DNA from: JBFELO01 sp041552055
Lineage (GTDB): Bacteria > Acidobacteriota > Thermoanaerobaculia > Thermoanaerobaculales > Sulfomarinibacteraceae
Assembly: GCA_041552055.1 (NCBI GenBank)
Contig: JBFELO010000033.1
Span: 1-35,964, forward strand
Length of the DNA stretch: 35,964 nucleotides
Direction: 5' to 3'
The number at the start of each line of letters is the position of its first letter. The stretch's first letter is position 1. Position numbers and translations under genes: made by a program. A model generated the notes under the pieces. That model saw only the letters and a program-made list of their open reading frames with translations, was not told where the DNA came from and searched no databases. Positions 16,439 through 24,379 of the stretch are shown here, piece after piece.

Positions 16439-18427
16439 GTGCCGGACAGCGAATTCCAGCCGAGAATCGGACCGTGGGCGGTCCTCGTGTCAGCGGTGAT
16501 CGCGGCCGTCGTCCTCTGGCTGTACCGGGACGTCGCGACCCTCGACGTCCTCGTCCGCACATGTCTCCCGGTCTTGTGGATCGGGGCGTGGAGCCTCGCG
16601 TGCCTCGGAGCCGGTGTATGGCCGGTGCGGTCGCTCCTCGACGCGCCCTCCCACCAGTCCGCGGTCGTGACCCTGCTTTCGGGCGCGGCGGTCCTGGCAT
16701 TCGTCGCATCGCTCCTCGCGTCGTGCGGGACCTACGGCCGTACGGTCCTCGTTGTGCTGTTCGGTGCCGCGGCGATTGAAGGCATCCGCACGATCGTCCT
16801 CCGTCGGCCCGGACTGCGATTCCCAGCAGTTCGGCTCGTGTCGGCCCCGGCGATGATTCTGATTGCGGCGGGCGCCGCGACCCTGGTCCTGACGACCGCC
16901 CCGCCCGTAATGTACGACGCACTCAACTACCACCTCGCGTTCCCAGACCGCTGGTTGGACGCAGGCGGGTTCAACGAGATCTCACGTCACGTGTACTCCT
17001 ACTACCCGTCGAGCCAGGGCCTGCTGTACGGGTTCGCGCTTGCCGTGACCGGCCCATGGGGGGCGCAAGCGATCCACTGGTGGATGGGCTTGATGGCGGT
17101 CCTGGCCGCCGCGACGCTCGGGGAGCGCATCGCGGGAGGAGAAGCGGCCACCTGGGCTGCCGCATGCTTCGGCCTGACCCCGGTCGTGTTGGAGATCGCT
17201 GGGTACGCAATCGCGGACCTCGCCGTAGCCGCCTGGGGAGGTGCGGCGCTCGTCGTGGTGATCGGTGACACGAGCCGGCGCCTCGACTGGCGCGCGGGTA
17301 CGCTGTGCGGACTCTTGGCAGGTGCGGCGGCTGCGGCCAAATACCTCGCGCTGGCCTCGGTGATGGTCCCCGTCGCCGTCACCGGCATGGCGGTCCTGAT
17401 GGGGGCCGACCGGCGGTTCCGCGGTCCGAGGTGGCCCATCGTGCTCGCTTTCGCCGTCGCCTCGGCCGTGGTGCTCCTGCCGTGGCTCGGCCGCAACGTG
17501 GCATGGACGGGCAACCCCGTCTACCCGTATCTCCAGGCCGTGTTCGGTGGACCACCAGCCGCTCGGGACATCGCCGCCGAGATGGGTCTCACCGAATGGT
17601 CCCCCATGCGTTGGCTCGTGGGATCGCTCATCGCGGGTGTTTCGCGCACCTTCCATCCGCTCCGCGAGGCGGGCCTCCTGGGCCCGCACTGGCTGCTGCT
17701 CCTGCCGGCCGCCGCCTTCGCCCGCGGCATCGACCGCCGCGCCTGGCAGGCGTGCTGGATCGCCGCACTGGTCGGCACGTTTCTGTGGGGTGCACTCGTG
17801 CAGTACGGCCGCTTCCTGACCCCGACTCTGGTACCGGCCGCAGCGCTCGCCGGCACCGCCGCGGCCGCGCTCGTGGAGACGGACAAGCCCTGGCTTCGGG
17901 GAGTTTTTCGGACCCTGATTCTCTTTGTGCTCGCCTGGAACGGAACGGTGATCGCGACCGATCTCAACCTCGATCGTGCGAGGATCGTCAGCGGCCACAG
18001 CCGTGACGCCGAACACCTCCAGCGATGGGTCAGCTACGCGGCGGTGCTGCCGTTCGTGTCCGAGGCACTGCCGGAAGACTCGCGCCTGATGCTGGTGGGC
18101 GAGTCACGGAGCTTCTACGTCGACCGGCCGGTGCTCGTGGAGGACCCCTACCGCATGCCGCTGCTGGCTGAGCTCTGCCGGGGATGCCAGGACGCGAACG
18201 AGTTGGCGCGGCGAGTCAGGGCCACCGGTGCGACCCACCTCCTGATCAACGATGCCGAGATGAATCGACTCGCACGCCAGCGGGGCGCGTCCGACTACTG
18301 GGACGGGACCAGCCCACACGAGCGCCGGCTCATCACCACATTTCTCCAGGACGTCGTACGGTTCCTGTACAGGTCGGGTGGCGTGTGGGTGGCGGAGCTA
18401 CCGGACCACAACCCACCCGATCCTTGA
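16439..18427 (+). CDS. Polytopic membrane protein, GT-C glycosyltransferase-like
   Basis: A 662-aa protein with about 11-13 hydrophobic segments over residues 10-510 and a soluble C-terminal domain of about 150 residues. The loop after the early TM helices contains YDALNYHLAFPDRW, like the acidic first loop of GT-C (PMT/ArnT-type) glycosyltransferases, followed by SYYPSSQGLLYG. Members move sugars from polyprenyl-phosphate donors to lipids or proteins on the outer face of the membrane; the substrate here is unknown. The GTG start is supported by the -10 box just before it (probable leaderless mRNA). It starts 33 bp after hemN but looks functionally unrelated. The stop codon overlaps the first GATGCTG heptamer. 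Confidence 0.75.
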   Translation: MPDSEFQPRIGPWAVLVSAVIAAVVLWLYRDVATLDVLVRTCLPVLWIGAWSLACLGAGVWPVRSLLDAPSHQSAVVTLLSGAAVLAFVASLLASCGTYGRTVLVVLFGAAAIEGIRTIVLRRPGLRFPAVRLVSAPAMILIAAGAATLVLTTAPPVMYDALNYHLAFPDRWLDAGGFNEISRHVYSYYPSSQGLLYGFALAVTGPWGAQAIHWWMGLMAVLAAATLGERIAGGEAATWAAACFGLTPVVLEIAGYAIADLAVAAWGGAALVVVIGDTSRRLDWRAGTLCGLLAGAAAAAKYLALASVMVPVAVTGMAVLMGADRRFRGPRWPIVLAFAVASAVVLLPWLGRNVAWTGNPVYPYLQAVFGGPPAARDIAAEMGLTEWSPMRWLVGSLIAGVSRTFHPLREAGLLGPHWLLLLPAAAFARGIDRRAWQACWIAALVGTFLWGALVQYGRFLTPTLVPAAALAGTAAAALVETDKPWLRGVFRTLILFVLAWNGTVIATDLNLDRARIVSGHSRDAEHLQRWVSYAAVLPFVSEALPEDSRLMLVGESRSFYVDRPVLVEDPYRMPLLAELCRGCQDANELARRVRATGATHLLINDAEMNRLARQRGASDYWDGTSPHERRLITTFLQDVVRFLYRSGGVWVAELPDHNPPDP

Positions 18428-18453
18428 TGCTGGATGCTGGATGCTGGATGCTG
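18426..18453. repeat. GATGCTG heptamer array (four units)
   Basis: Four perfect GATGCTG units in tandem, ending in GGATCCCCC. The first unit overlaps the stop codon of the preceding gene. No inverted partner arm is present nearby. Confidence 0.85.
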
Positions 18454-18616
18454 GATCCCCCGCCCGCCTGGGGTTTGAGGGCTTGCGGCTCCCCCACCCG
18501 CCCCGGTTCAAGGATCAAGGAACAGGGAGCAGGGCCCCCACTCGCCCGCTCTTCGTCTTCATCGTCATCGTGCCGCCCAACCCGGCCACCTGTCGCGACG
18601 GTCTCGTACCTTCGTT

Positions 18617-18734
18617 GCGCCCACTCCCCCACGCGCTCCCCGAGGGAGCCCGGCATGGACGTTTCGAGGCCTCGGCGCCGGACGAAACGAACCGGGGTGG
18701 CGGGCCTCGAAACGTCATGCCCGGCACGCCCGCC
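18617..18734. repeat. Dispersed inverted-repeat element, diverged copy 2
   Basis: A left block like the one at 4504 (ACTCCCCCACGCGCTCCCCG) precedes inverted arms at 18650-18671 and 18703-18724 that share a perfect 13-bp ACGTTTCGAGGCC core, then an offset GGCATG. The loop is 31 nt. The right end has CCCGGCACGCCC. The arm sequence differs from copies 1 and 3, but the layout and flanking block are the same. The whole 18428-18816 gap has no gene. Confidence 0.65.
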
Positions 18735-18816
18735 CAACGCGCTGTCGTCGACCTCTCGATCGGGCCAAAGATGTCGCTCTCGCCGCATGACTCGAGTGGG
18801 CGGCCTCTTCCGGCGG

Positions 18817-19386
18817 CTATTCGTCGCTGTCAACTCCGGTACGACGTCCCGTCAGCCCCCTGAGGACTTCCCGCTTCTCCCTGAACGCGAGGCGTGCTTC
18901 GATGTACTGCTCGTGAGTAAGGCCGAGCTCGCTCGCGATCTGCCGGACCTCCTCCTCCTCGACGAGCGAGATCGAGTCGTCCGCCGCACACACGGCAAAC
19001 AGGCACCGCAGCATGCACTCGAGGTGGTCATCGGTGGCCATGTCTTTGAACAGCCGCGTCGCAGCGTAGTCCTCGGTCACTCCGAAAAGCTGGTTCCGAT
19101 ACGCGACCATCTCGACCGCGAGCTCGGCCTGCTCCTCGGGCAGTCCGCCGTGCTCACGCAGAATCTGTACGATGACCCAGCGTTCGTTGTCGCTGATCTC
19201 CAGGTCGGCGCGGGCGGCTCGTGCGAGCACCATTGCGAAGATCACCATGTACCGCGCCCGATCTTTGCCGAGCCCTTCCAGGCGGGCGCTGATCTCTCGC
19301 ACGGCGGTGGACTCCGGCTGCGGATCGGGCGCGCTCTCGCCCTCAGACTCACTGAGGCCCAACAGCTCGAGGATCGATTTGATCAT
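18817..19386 (-). CDS. TerB-family tellurite-resistance-like protein
   Basis: A 189-aa, mostly helical, acidic protein. After a variable first 40 residues, two repeated helical units carry acidic motifs: ARADLEISDNERWVIVQIL and CAADDSISLVEEEEVRQIA, the latter followed by LGLTHEQYIEAR. This is the TerB/DjlA-like helical fold, whose acidic sites bind metal in some members. Family members occur in stress and membrane-surveillance contexts; real tellurite resistance should not be assumed. It lies 68 bp downstream of sod on the same strand, so co-transcription is plausible. Confidence 0.8.
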   Translation of the reverse strand: MIKSILELLGLSESEGESAPDPQPESTAVREISARLEGLGKDRARYMVIFAMVLARAARADLEISDNERWVIVQILREHGGLPEEQAELAVEMVAYRNQLFGVTEDYAATRLFKDMATDDHLECMLRCLFAVCAADDSISLVEEEEVRQIASELGLTHEQYIEARLAFREKREVLRGLTGRRTGVDSDE

Positions 19387-19454
19387 GGCAGCCGCCTTAC
19401 TTTAGCACCGAGCCGAGCTTCGAATGGCGACGGCGGCGTGTGGAGAGCCAGTGA

Positions 19455-20072
19455 TCAGCCGCGAGCCACGAGGTAGTTCGTGTTTGCCTGGTCCCAGTTG
19501 ACCACGTTCCAGAACGCCTCGACGTAGTCGGGACGACGGTTCTGATACTTCAGGTAGTACGCGTGCTCCCACACGTCCAGTCCCACGATGGGTTTGGATC
19601 CGGCCGACAGCGGCGTGTCCTGATTGGGCGTCGACGACACCTCGAGCGCGCCCGCCGACGTGAGAGACAACCACGCCCACCCCGATCCGAAGCGCGTCTT
19701 GGCAGCGGTGGAGAAACTCTCGCGGAAGGTCTCGAACGACCCGAAGGCCGTTTCGATCGCGGCAGCCAGTTCACCAACCGGTGTGCCCCCACCGCTGGCG
19801 GAGAGCAACGACCAGAACAGAGAGTGGTTTGCGTGGCCGCCGCCGTTGTTGCGGACCGCGGTGCGGATCTCCTCGGGCACCCGCGACAGGTCCCGCAGAA
19901 GGTCCTCGACCGACAGGTCGAAGAAATCCGGGTGCTTGTCGAGCGCCCCGTTCAGATTGCCCACATACGCGGCGTGGTGCTTGCCGTGGTGAATCTCCAT
20001 CGTCAACGCGTCGATATGGGGCTCGAGCGCGTCAAACGCGTACGGTAGATCCTGGAGTTCGTGCTTGGCCAT
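19455..20072 (-). CDS. sodA: Superoxide dismutase, Fe/Mn family
   Basis: A 205-aa enzyme dismutating superoxide. Metal ligands are H28 (EIHHGKHH), H83 (GHANHSLFW), D166 and H170 (DVWEHAYYLKY). GGGHANHSLFW resembles the manganese or cambialistic type more than the iron type, though metal choice cannot be settled from sequence. The ATG at 20072 follows GAGGAGGA; an upstream in-frame extension of 22 codons has no support. It has no signal peptide, so it is cytoplasmic. It is divergent from the oxygen-sensitive Hdr-like operon, which suggests protection of Fe-S enzymes. Confidence 0.95.
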   Translation of the reverse strand: MAKHELQDLPYAFDALEPHIDALTMEIHHGKHHAAYVGNLNGALDKHPDFFDLSVEDLLRDLSRVPEEIRTAVRNNGGGHANHSLFWSLLSASGGGTPVGELAAAIETAFGSFETFRESFSTAAKTRFGSGWAWLSLTSAGALEVSSTPNQDTPLSAGSKPIVGLDVWEHAYYLKYQNRRPDYVEAFWNVVNWDQANTNYLVARG

Positions 20073-20438
20073 GTCGATTGTCCTCCTCGTGTTGCCCGTG
20101 CCAGTGGCCGCTGGGTCCGTTCGATTCTGAGTAATCAAGTCTCAGTCGCAATAAAAAATTCCTCAAGGAATCGACACACCCCTCACTCCCCCGAGGAGCG
20201 ATGGCTCCCGGCGGTCCATTTGGAACCGTTCGTCAAACGCGCCGCTCGCTCCTCATCCGCCCCGCCATGACTCCCGGGTCGCGCCTCCCATATCTCCAGA
20301 ATGCATCAGGTTGAGATCCCTTTTCTACAACCCTTGTGCTAATTTTCACATTGTTGTACGATCGTTGCGCGTCAGGAGGCCTCGACCGGATTTGCGGCCT
20401 CGGTGTTCACGAAACGCGGCCTTTGACAGAGGGAGCCC
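20073..20438. other. Divergent sod / hdr-like intergenic region
   Basis: About 365 bp without a gene, including two AT-rich patches (about 20140-20170 and 20330-20365) that stand out from the GC-rich surroundings and are likely promoter regions. Upstream of sod, CTGAG and CTCAG form a small inverted pair (20127-20131 and 20141-20145) that could be a regulator site. The hdr-side promoter is listed separately. Confidence 0.5.
20334..20362 (+). promoter_or_regulatory. Candidate promoter of the Hdr/Frd-like operon
   Basis: TTGTGC (20334-20339) and TACGAT (20357-20362) are separated by 17 bp in an AT-rich patch. The leader to the ATG at 20439 would be about 70 nt and contains a GAGGGAG ribosome site. 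Confidence 0.45.
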
Positions 20439-20846
20439 ATGCACATACCCAACCCCATCCCCCCTGACAACCGGCGTGACGTCGAAAGGATCGCCGAGAT
20501 CTCGGGCGAGAACATCTTCGCCTGCATGCAGTGCGGCACCTGCTCGGCCGTGTGCCCCATGGTGGATTCCATGGGGATCACCACACGGCAGGGCATTCAC
20601 TACCTGCAGTTCGGTTGCACCGACAAGGTCAAGGACGCCCGGATCGGCGAGTTCTGCGCGTCATGTCACGCCTGCGAGGTTCGGTGCCCCCGAGACATCG
20701 ATGTTCCACGCGTCTACGAGGCGGTACGCCTGCTCACCCTTCGGCAGAACGAGGACCTCATCAAACCACAACAGATCCCGAAGGAGACCATGACGGAGGC
20801 ACCCCAGATCGCCTTCGTGTCGACCTTCCGCAAACTCACCTCGTGA
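20439..20846 (+). CDS. HdrC-like 4Fe-4S dicluster protein
   Basis: A 135-aa soluble protein with two four-cysteine clusters, C29/C32/C35/C39 (CMQCGTCSAVCP) and C73/C76/C79/C83 (CASCHACEVRCP). This is the layout of heterodisulfide reductase subunit C, an electron-transfer partner of HdrB. GAGGGAG precedes the ATG. It is the first of four genes spaced 7, 27 and 10 bp apart with HdrB-like, FrdB-like and FrdA-like subunits. It probably passes electrons to or from the HdrB-like subunit. Bacteria like this should lack coenzymes M and B, so the physiological partner is not the methanogen heterodisulfide. Confidence 0.85.
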   Translation: MHIPNPIPPDNRRDVERIAEISGENIFACMQCGTCSAVCPMVDSMGITTRQGIHYLQFGCTDKVKDARIGEFCASCHACEVRCPRDIDVPRVYEAVRLLTLRQNEDLIKPQQIPKETMTEAPQIAFVSTFRKLTS

Positions 20847-20853
20847 GGCCATC

Positions 20854-21741
20854 ATGAATCTCGGTTACTACCCAGGTTGCACCCTCAAGACCAAGGCCGC
20901 CAACCTCGAACGGGCGGCGATGGCAGCGTTCGATCGTCTCGGCGTCGAATTCGTCGAACTCGCTCGCTGGAACTGCTGCGGAGCGGTGTTCTCTCTCGCA
21001 GACGACGATCTGATCCACCACGTCGCGCCGGTGCGGAACCTGATTCGTGCTGCGCAGGAGGGGTGCGACGCCCTCGTGACCATTTGCTCCCAGTGCTACA
21101 ACACGCTCGCCCGCGCCAACCAGCTCGTCCGTACCGACGAAGAGAAACGCGACACGATCAACCGATTCATGGATGAGGAGCCGGATTACGAGGGCACCGT
21201 CGAGGTGCTTCACTACCTCACGCTGCTCCGCGACCACGTGGGCTGGGATCGGCTACGCGACGCCGTCACACAGCCGCTGGCCGGGATCAGGGTCGCTCCG
21301 TTTTACGGTTGCACTCTGGTGCGACCCATCGACGTCGCCATAGATGCGACAGACCAGACCATCCTCGAAGACTTCCTTGCCGCCCTCGGGGCCGACGTCG
21401 TCCCATTCGCGGCCGCGCGGGAGTGCTGCGGCTCGTACCAGATGCTCGCCCACCCCGAGGAGGGAGTGCAACGCGCCTCCAAGGTGATCGACGCGGCCAG
21501 TCAAGCCCAAGCCGACGCCATCGTGCTGAGCTGTCCCATGTGCGAGTACAACCTCGGCACGCGCCAACCCGACCTGTTGGCCTTCTCCGAGGGGCTGACG
21601 CCGGTACCCACGTACTACTTCACCCAATTGCTCGGCGTGGCGCTGGGGTTGGACGAGGACCAGTACCGTCTCGACCTCAACGGAGAAGCGGCGCGGAGCC
21701 TGCTCACGGCACGAAATCTGATCGCAGCGGTCCCCGCCTGA
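20854..21741 (+). CDS. HdrB-like CCG-domain protein (SdhE/TfrB C-terminal type)
   Basis: A 295-aa protein with two CCG domains: C9, C41/C42, C78/C81 and C153, C191/C192, C227/C230. Both Cys-Cys-Gly motifs are intact, as in HdrB, which uses these to hold non-cubane [4Fe-4S] clusters for disulfide chemistry. The same domain forms the C-terminal half of methanogen thiol:fumarate reductase TfrB and the SdhE subunit of class-E succinate:quinone oxidoreductases. It has no TM helix. Here it is a separate gene between the HdrC-like and FrdB-like genes, so it likely docks on both. Confidence 0.87.
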   Translation: MNLGYYPGCTLKTKAANLERAAMAAFDRLGVEFVELARWNCCGAVFSLADDDLIHHVAPVRNLIRAAQEGCDALVTICSQCYNTLARANQLVRTDEEKRDTINRFMDEEPDYEGTVEVLHYLTLLRDHVGWDRLRDAVTQPLAGIRVAPFYGCTLVRPIDVAIDATDQTILEDFLAALGADVVPFAAARECCGSYQMLAHPEEGVQRASKVIDAASQAQADAIVLSCPMCEYNLGTRQPDLLAFSEGLTPVPTYYFTQLLGVALGLDEDQYRLDLNGEAARSLLTARNLIAAVPA

Positions 21742-21768
21742 GCGGGAAATCGAAGGAGAACGGAAACC

Positions 21769-22521
21769 ATGGATACAGCGACCGTCAACACCGAGGTGGG
21801 AGCACAGACCATCCCCATCTACATCATGGGCAAGCGGTACGACGTGCCGGAGACTCTGACCATCATGAAGGCGATGGAGCACGCCGGGTACCAGTACATT
21901 CGCGGCTGCGGTTGCCGCGGAGGAGTCTGCGGGGCGTGCGCCACCGTGTACCGGAAGGCCGGCGACTACAAGATCTATACCGGCCTCGCCTGCCAGACGG
22001 TGGTCGAGCCAGAGATGCACCTGACGCAGATCCCGTTCTACCCGGCGAATCGAGCGACCTACGGTTTCGAGGCGGTCGAACCGACGCCGGAGACCGTATA
22101 CCAGCTCTACCCGGAGCTGTTCCGATGCGTCGCCTGCAACTCGTGCACCAAGGTCTGCCCGATGGACGTCGAGGTGCTCGACTATGTCTCGGCACTCAAG
22201 CGCGGCGATATCAAAGCTGCCACCGAGATCTCGTTCGACTGCATCCAGTGCGGCCTGTGTGCGTCGCGTTGCATGGGAGAGATGGCGCAGTATCACGTCG
22301 CTCAACTCGCCCGTCGCCTCCGGGGCGGCAAGCTGGCACCCAGGGCGGAACACCTCGAAATGATGTGTAAGACGATCGACGGGGGCGCCTTCACCGACCC
22401 CATCACCAAGCTGAAGGGCATGGCCGAGGACGAGTTGAAGAAGGTCTACACCGAGCGCGAGATGGAGCCCCACATGGGCGAAGAAGACTGGCGGCCGGCT
22501 TCCGATTACGGGCTGGCGTGA
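21769..22521 (+). CDS. FrdB/TfrB-like iron-sulfur subunit (2Fe-2S plus two 4Fe-4S)
   Basis: A 250-aa protein. The N-terminal ferredoxin-like part has C49, C54, C57 and C75 for a [2Fe-2S] cluster. The second half has C120/C123/C126/C130 and C158/C161/C164/C168, two complete four-cysteine sets. Canonical SdhB has one 4Fe-4S and one 3Fe-4S site, so a full second 4Fe-4S motif points to the TfrB or class-E type. AAGGAG lies upstream of the ATG. The C-terminal 60 residues are charged and without clusters. It probably connects the flavoprotein encoded next with the HdrB-like subunit. Confidence 0.85.
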   Translation: MDTATVNTEVGAQTIPIYIMGKRYDVPETLTIMKAMEHAGYQYIRGCGCRGGVCGACATVYRKAGDYKIYTGLACQTVVEPEMHLTQIPFYPANRATYGFEAVEPTPETVYQLYPELFRCVACNSCTKVCPMDVEVLDYVSALKRGDIKAATEISFDCIQCGLCASRCMGEMAQYHVAQLARRLRGGKLAPRAEHLEMMCKTIDGGAFTDPITKLKGMAEDELKKVYTEREMEPHMGEEDWRPASDYGLA

Positions 22522-22531
22522 GAGGTTCGAG

Positions 22532-24202
22532 ATGCCATACACACCGGAGCTGAAGGAGCTGATCAAGAAGGTCGAGGAGACACGTGACGAGCGCGTGGAG
22601 CGCAAGAAACGTGGCGAGGAGATTCCGTTTCTGGACCTCGACGAACGCAAGAAACGTCTCGAATTCCACCCCGACTTCAAGCAGGAAGGCCGACGCGAGC
22701 TCCAGGTCGGGCCCTCCAAGGGCTACGCCATCGCCCACGAGATCGCCGATCTGCTGGAGGCGAAGAGCCGCGTGGAGCCCGGCAAGGTCGATCTGTCCAA
22801 CCCCGCCCATGAAACCGATGTGCTCATCATCGGCGGTGGGGGCGCCGGCACATCGGCGGCGTTGCTCGCGCAGAAGCAGGGAGCCAAGGTCATCCTGGCG
22901 ACCAAACTGCGGCACGGCGACGCCAACACTATGATGGCCGAGGGAGGCATCCAGGCAGCGACCAAGGGACGCAAGGACTCCCCGTACTACCACTATCTGG
23001 ACGTGATGGGAGGCGGTCACTTCACCAACGTTCCCGAGCTCGCGGAAACCCTGGTGACCCGCGCACCCGACGCGATACGGTGGCTGAACGACCTGGGAGT
23101 CAACTTTAGCAAGAAGGCCGACGGCACGCTGGAGACCATCCACGGCGGCGGGACCTCGCGCAAGCGCATGCACTATGCGGCTGACATCACGGGCGCCGAG
23201 ATCATGCGCACCATTCGAGACGAGGCGCGCAACCGCTCCGACGACATCACCGTGATCGAGTTTTCCCCGGCGGTGGAGCTGGTGCTCAACGAGCACGGAC
23301 ACTGCGCCGGCGCGGTGCTCTACAACATGGAAACCGAGGAGTACTTCGTGGTCAAGGCCAAGGCGGTCATTATGGCCACCGGCGGTTGTGGCCGACTCCA
23401 CATCCAGGGCTTTATGACCACCAACCACTATGGCGCCACCGCCGACGGTATTATCCTGGGCTACCGAGCGGGTGTGCCGGTCGCGTTTCTCCACACGGTG
23501 CAGTACCACCCCACCGGCGTCGTCTTCCCCGAGCAGGCCGAGGGCATTCTCATCACCGAGAAGTTCCGCGGCTCCGGCGCCAACCTGGTCAACGTCGAGG
23601 GCAACCAGTTCGTCAACGAGCGCGAGCCTCGCGACGTGGAGGCCGCCTCGATCATCAAGGAGTGCGTGCACGAGAGCAAGGGCGTCCCCACGCCCACCGG
23701 TCGGCTCGGTGTCTGGCTGGATTCACCGATGATCGAGATGCTGCACGGCGAGGGAACCGTCAAGAAGGAGTTCCCCGGCAAGTACATCCTCTTCAAACGC
23801 TACGATATCGACATCTCCAAGGAGCCGATGCTCATCTATCCGACGCTGCACTACCAGAACGGGGGCCTGCAGTTCCGACAGACCGGTGCGACTTCCGTCC
23901 CCGGTCTCTTCGTGGCCGGCGAGGTCGGCGGCGGCATCCACGGAGCCAACCGTTTGATGGGCAACTCCCTGCTCGACATCATCGTCTTCGGCCGAATCGC
24001 CGGCACGTCCGCCGCCGAATTCCTCGCGGACGGATTCAAGGACGGCCCGTTGTCGCTCGACCACGTAGTGGCGTACAACAGGGAGGTCGAGGGGGCCGGG
24101 GTGGCGGACGGGCGTGTTTCCCCCGCACTCATCCCCGACTACACCGACCCGCAGGTGCGGGAGCGTCAGCTCACGGCGAATTACGTCGGCAACGTCAGGT
24201 AG
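22532..24202 (+). CDS. FrdA/TfrA-like flavoprotein with predicted non-covalent FAD
   Basis: A 556-aa flavoprotein of the fumarate reductase/succinate dehydrogenase family. The FAD motif GGGGAG is at residues 101-106, after an unusual charged N-terminal extension of about 95 residues. Substrate-site residues are kept: the His of QYHPTGV, Arg of TEKFRGSG, His of LHYQNGG and Arg of GANRLMGNS. In the motif that normally holds the FAD-linking His (H-T-V-A-A-E-G-G in E. coli FrdA), this protein has N132 (ANTMMAEGG), so FAD should be bound non-covalently. The usual C-terminal helical domain is nearly absent. It probably interconverts fumarate and succinate using electrons from the Hdr-like genes upstream. 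Confidence 0.85.
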   Translation: MPYTPELKELIKKVEETRDERVERKKRGEEIPFLDLDERKKRLEFHPDFKQEGRRELQVGPSKGYAIAHEIADLLEAKSRVEPGKVDLSNPAHETDVLIIGGGGAGTSAALLAQKQGAKVILATKLRHGDANTMMAEGGIQAATKGRKDSPYYHYLDVMGGGHFTNVPELAETLVTRAPDAIRWLNDLGVNFSKKADGTLETIHGGGTSRKRMHYAADITGAEIMRTIRDEARNRSDDITVIEFSPAVELVLNEHGHCAGAVLYNMETEEYFVVKAKAVIMATGGCGRLHIQGFMTTNHYGATADGIILGYRAGVPVAFLHTVQYHPTGVVFPEQAEGILITEKFRGSGANLVNVEGNQFVNEREPRDVEAASIIKECVHESKGVPTPTGRLGVWLDSPMIEMLHGEGTVKKEFPGKYILFKRYDIDISKEPMLIYPTLHYQNGGLQFRQTGATSVPGLFVAGEVGGGIHGANRLMGNSLLDIIVFGRIAGTSAAEFLADGFKDGPLSLDHVVAYNREVEGAGVADGRVSPALIPDYTDPQVRERQLTANYVGNVR

Positions 24203-24379
24203 GCACGAGCCAGGACAAACTCGAATCGTCCTTCTCTCGTGGCTCTGGTGGGTTGCCCGTGTCCGTGGCCGACATCTACCCTCAAACCGCCTCGGAAACC
24301 GACGACGAAGACGGGTTCACCCCAAGCGTTTTCGGCCATGGTCAGTCCCGACTCATCTCGCCGCACAGATAGATCGCGA

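Noticed and set aside
18426..18453. CRISPR-like array
   Set aside because: Units are 7 bp with no spacers.
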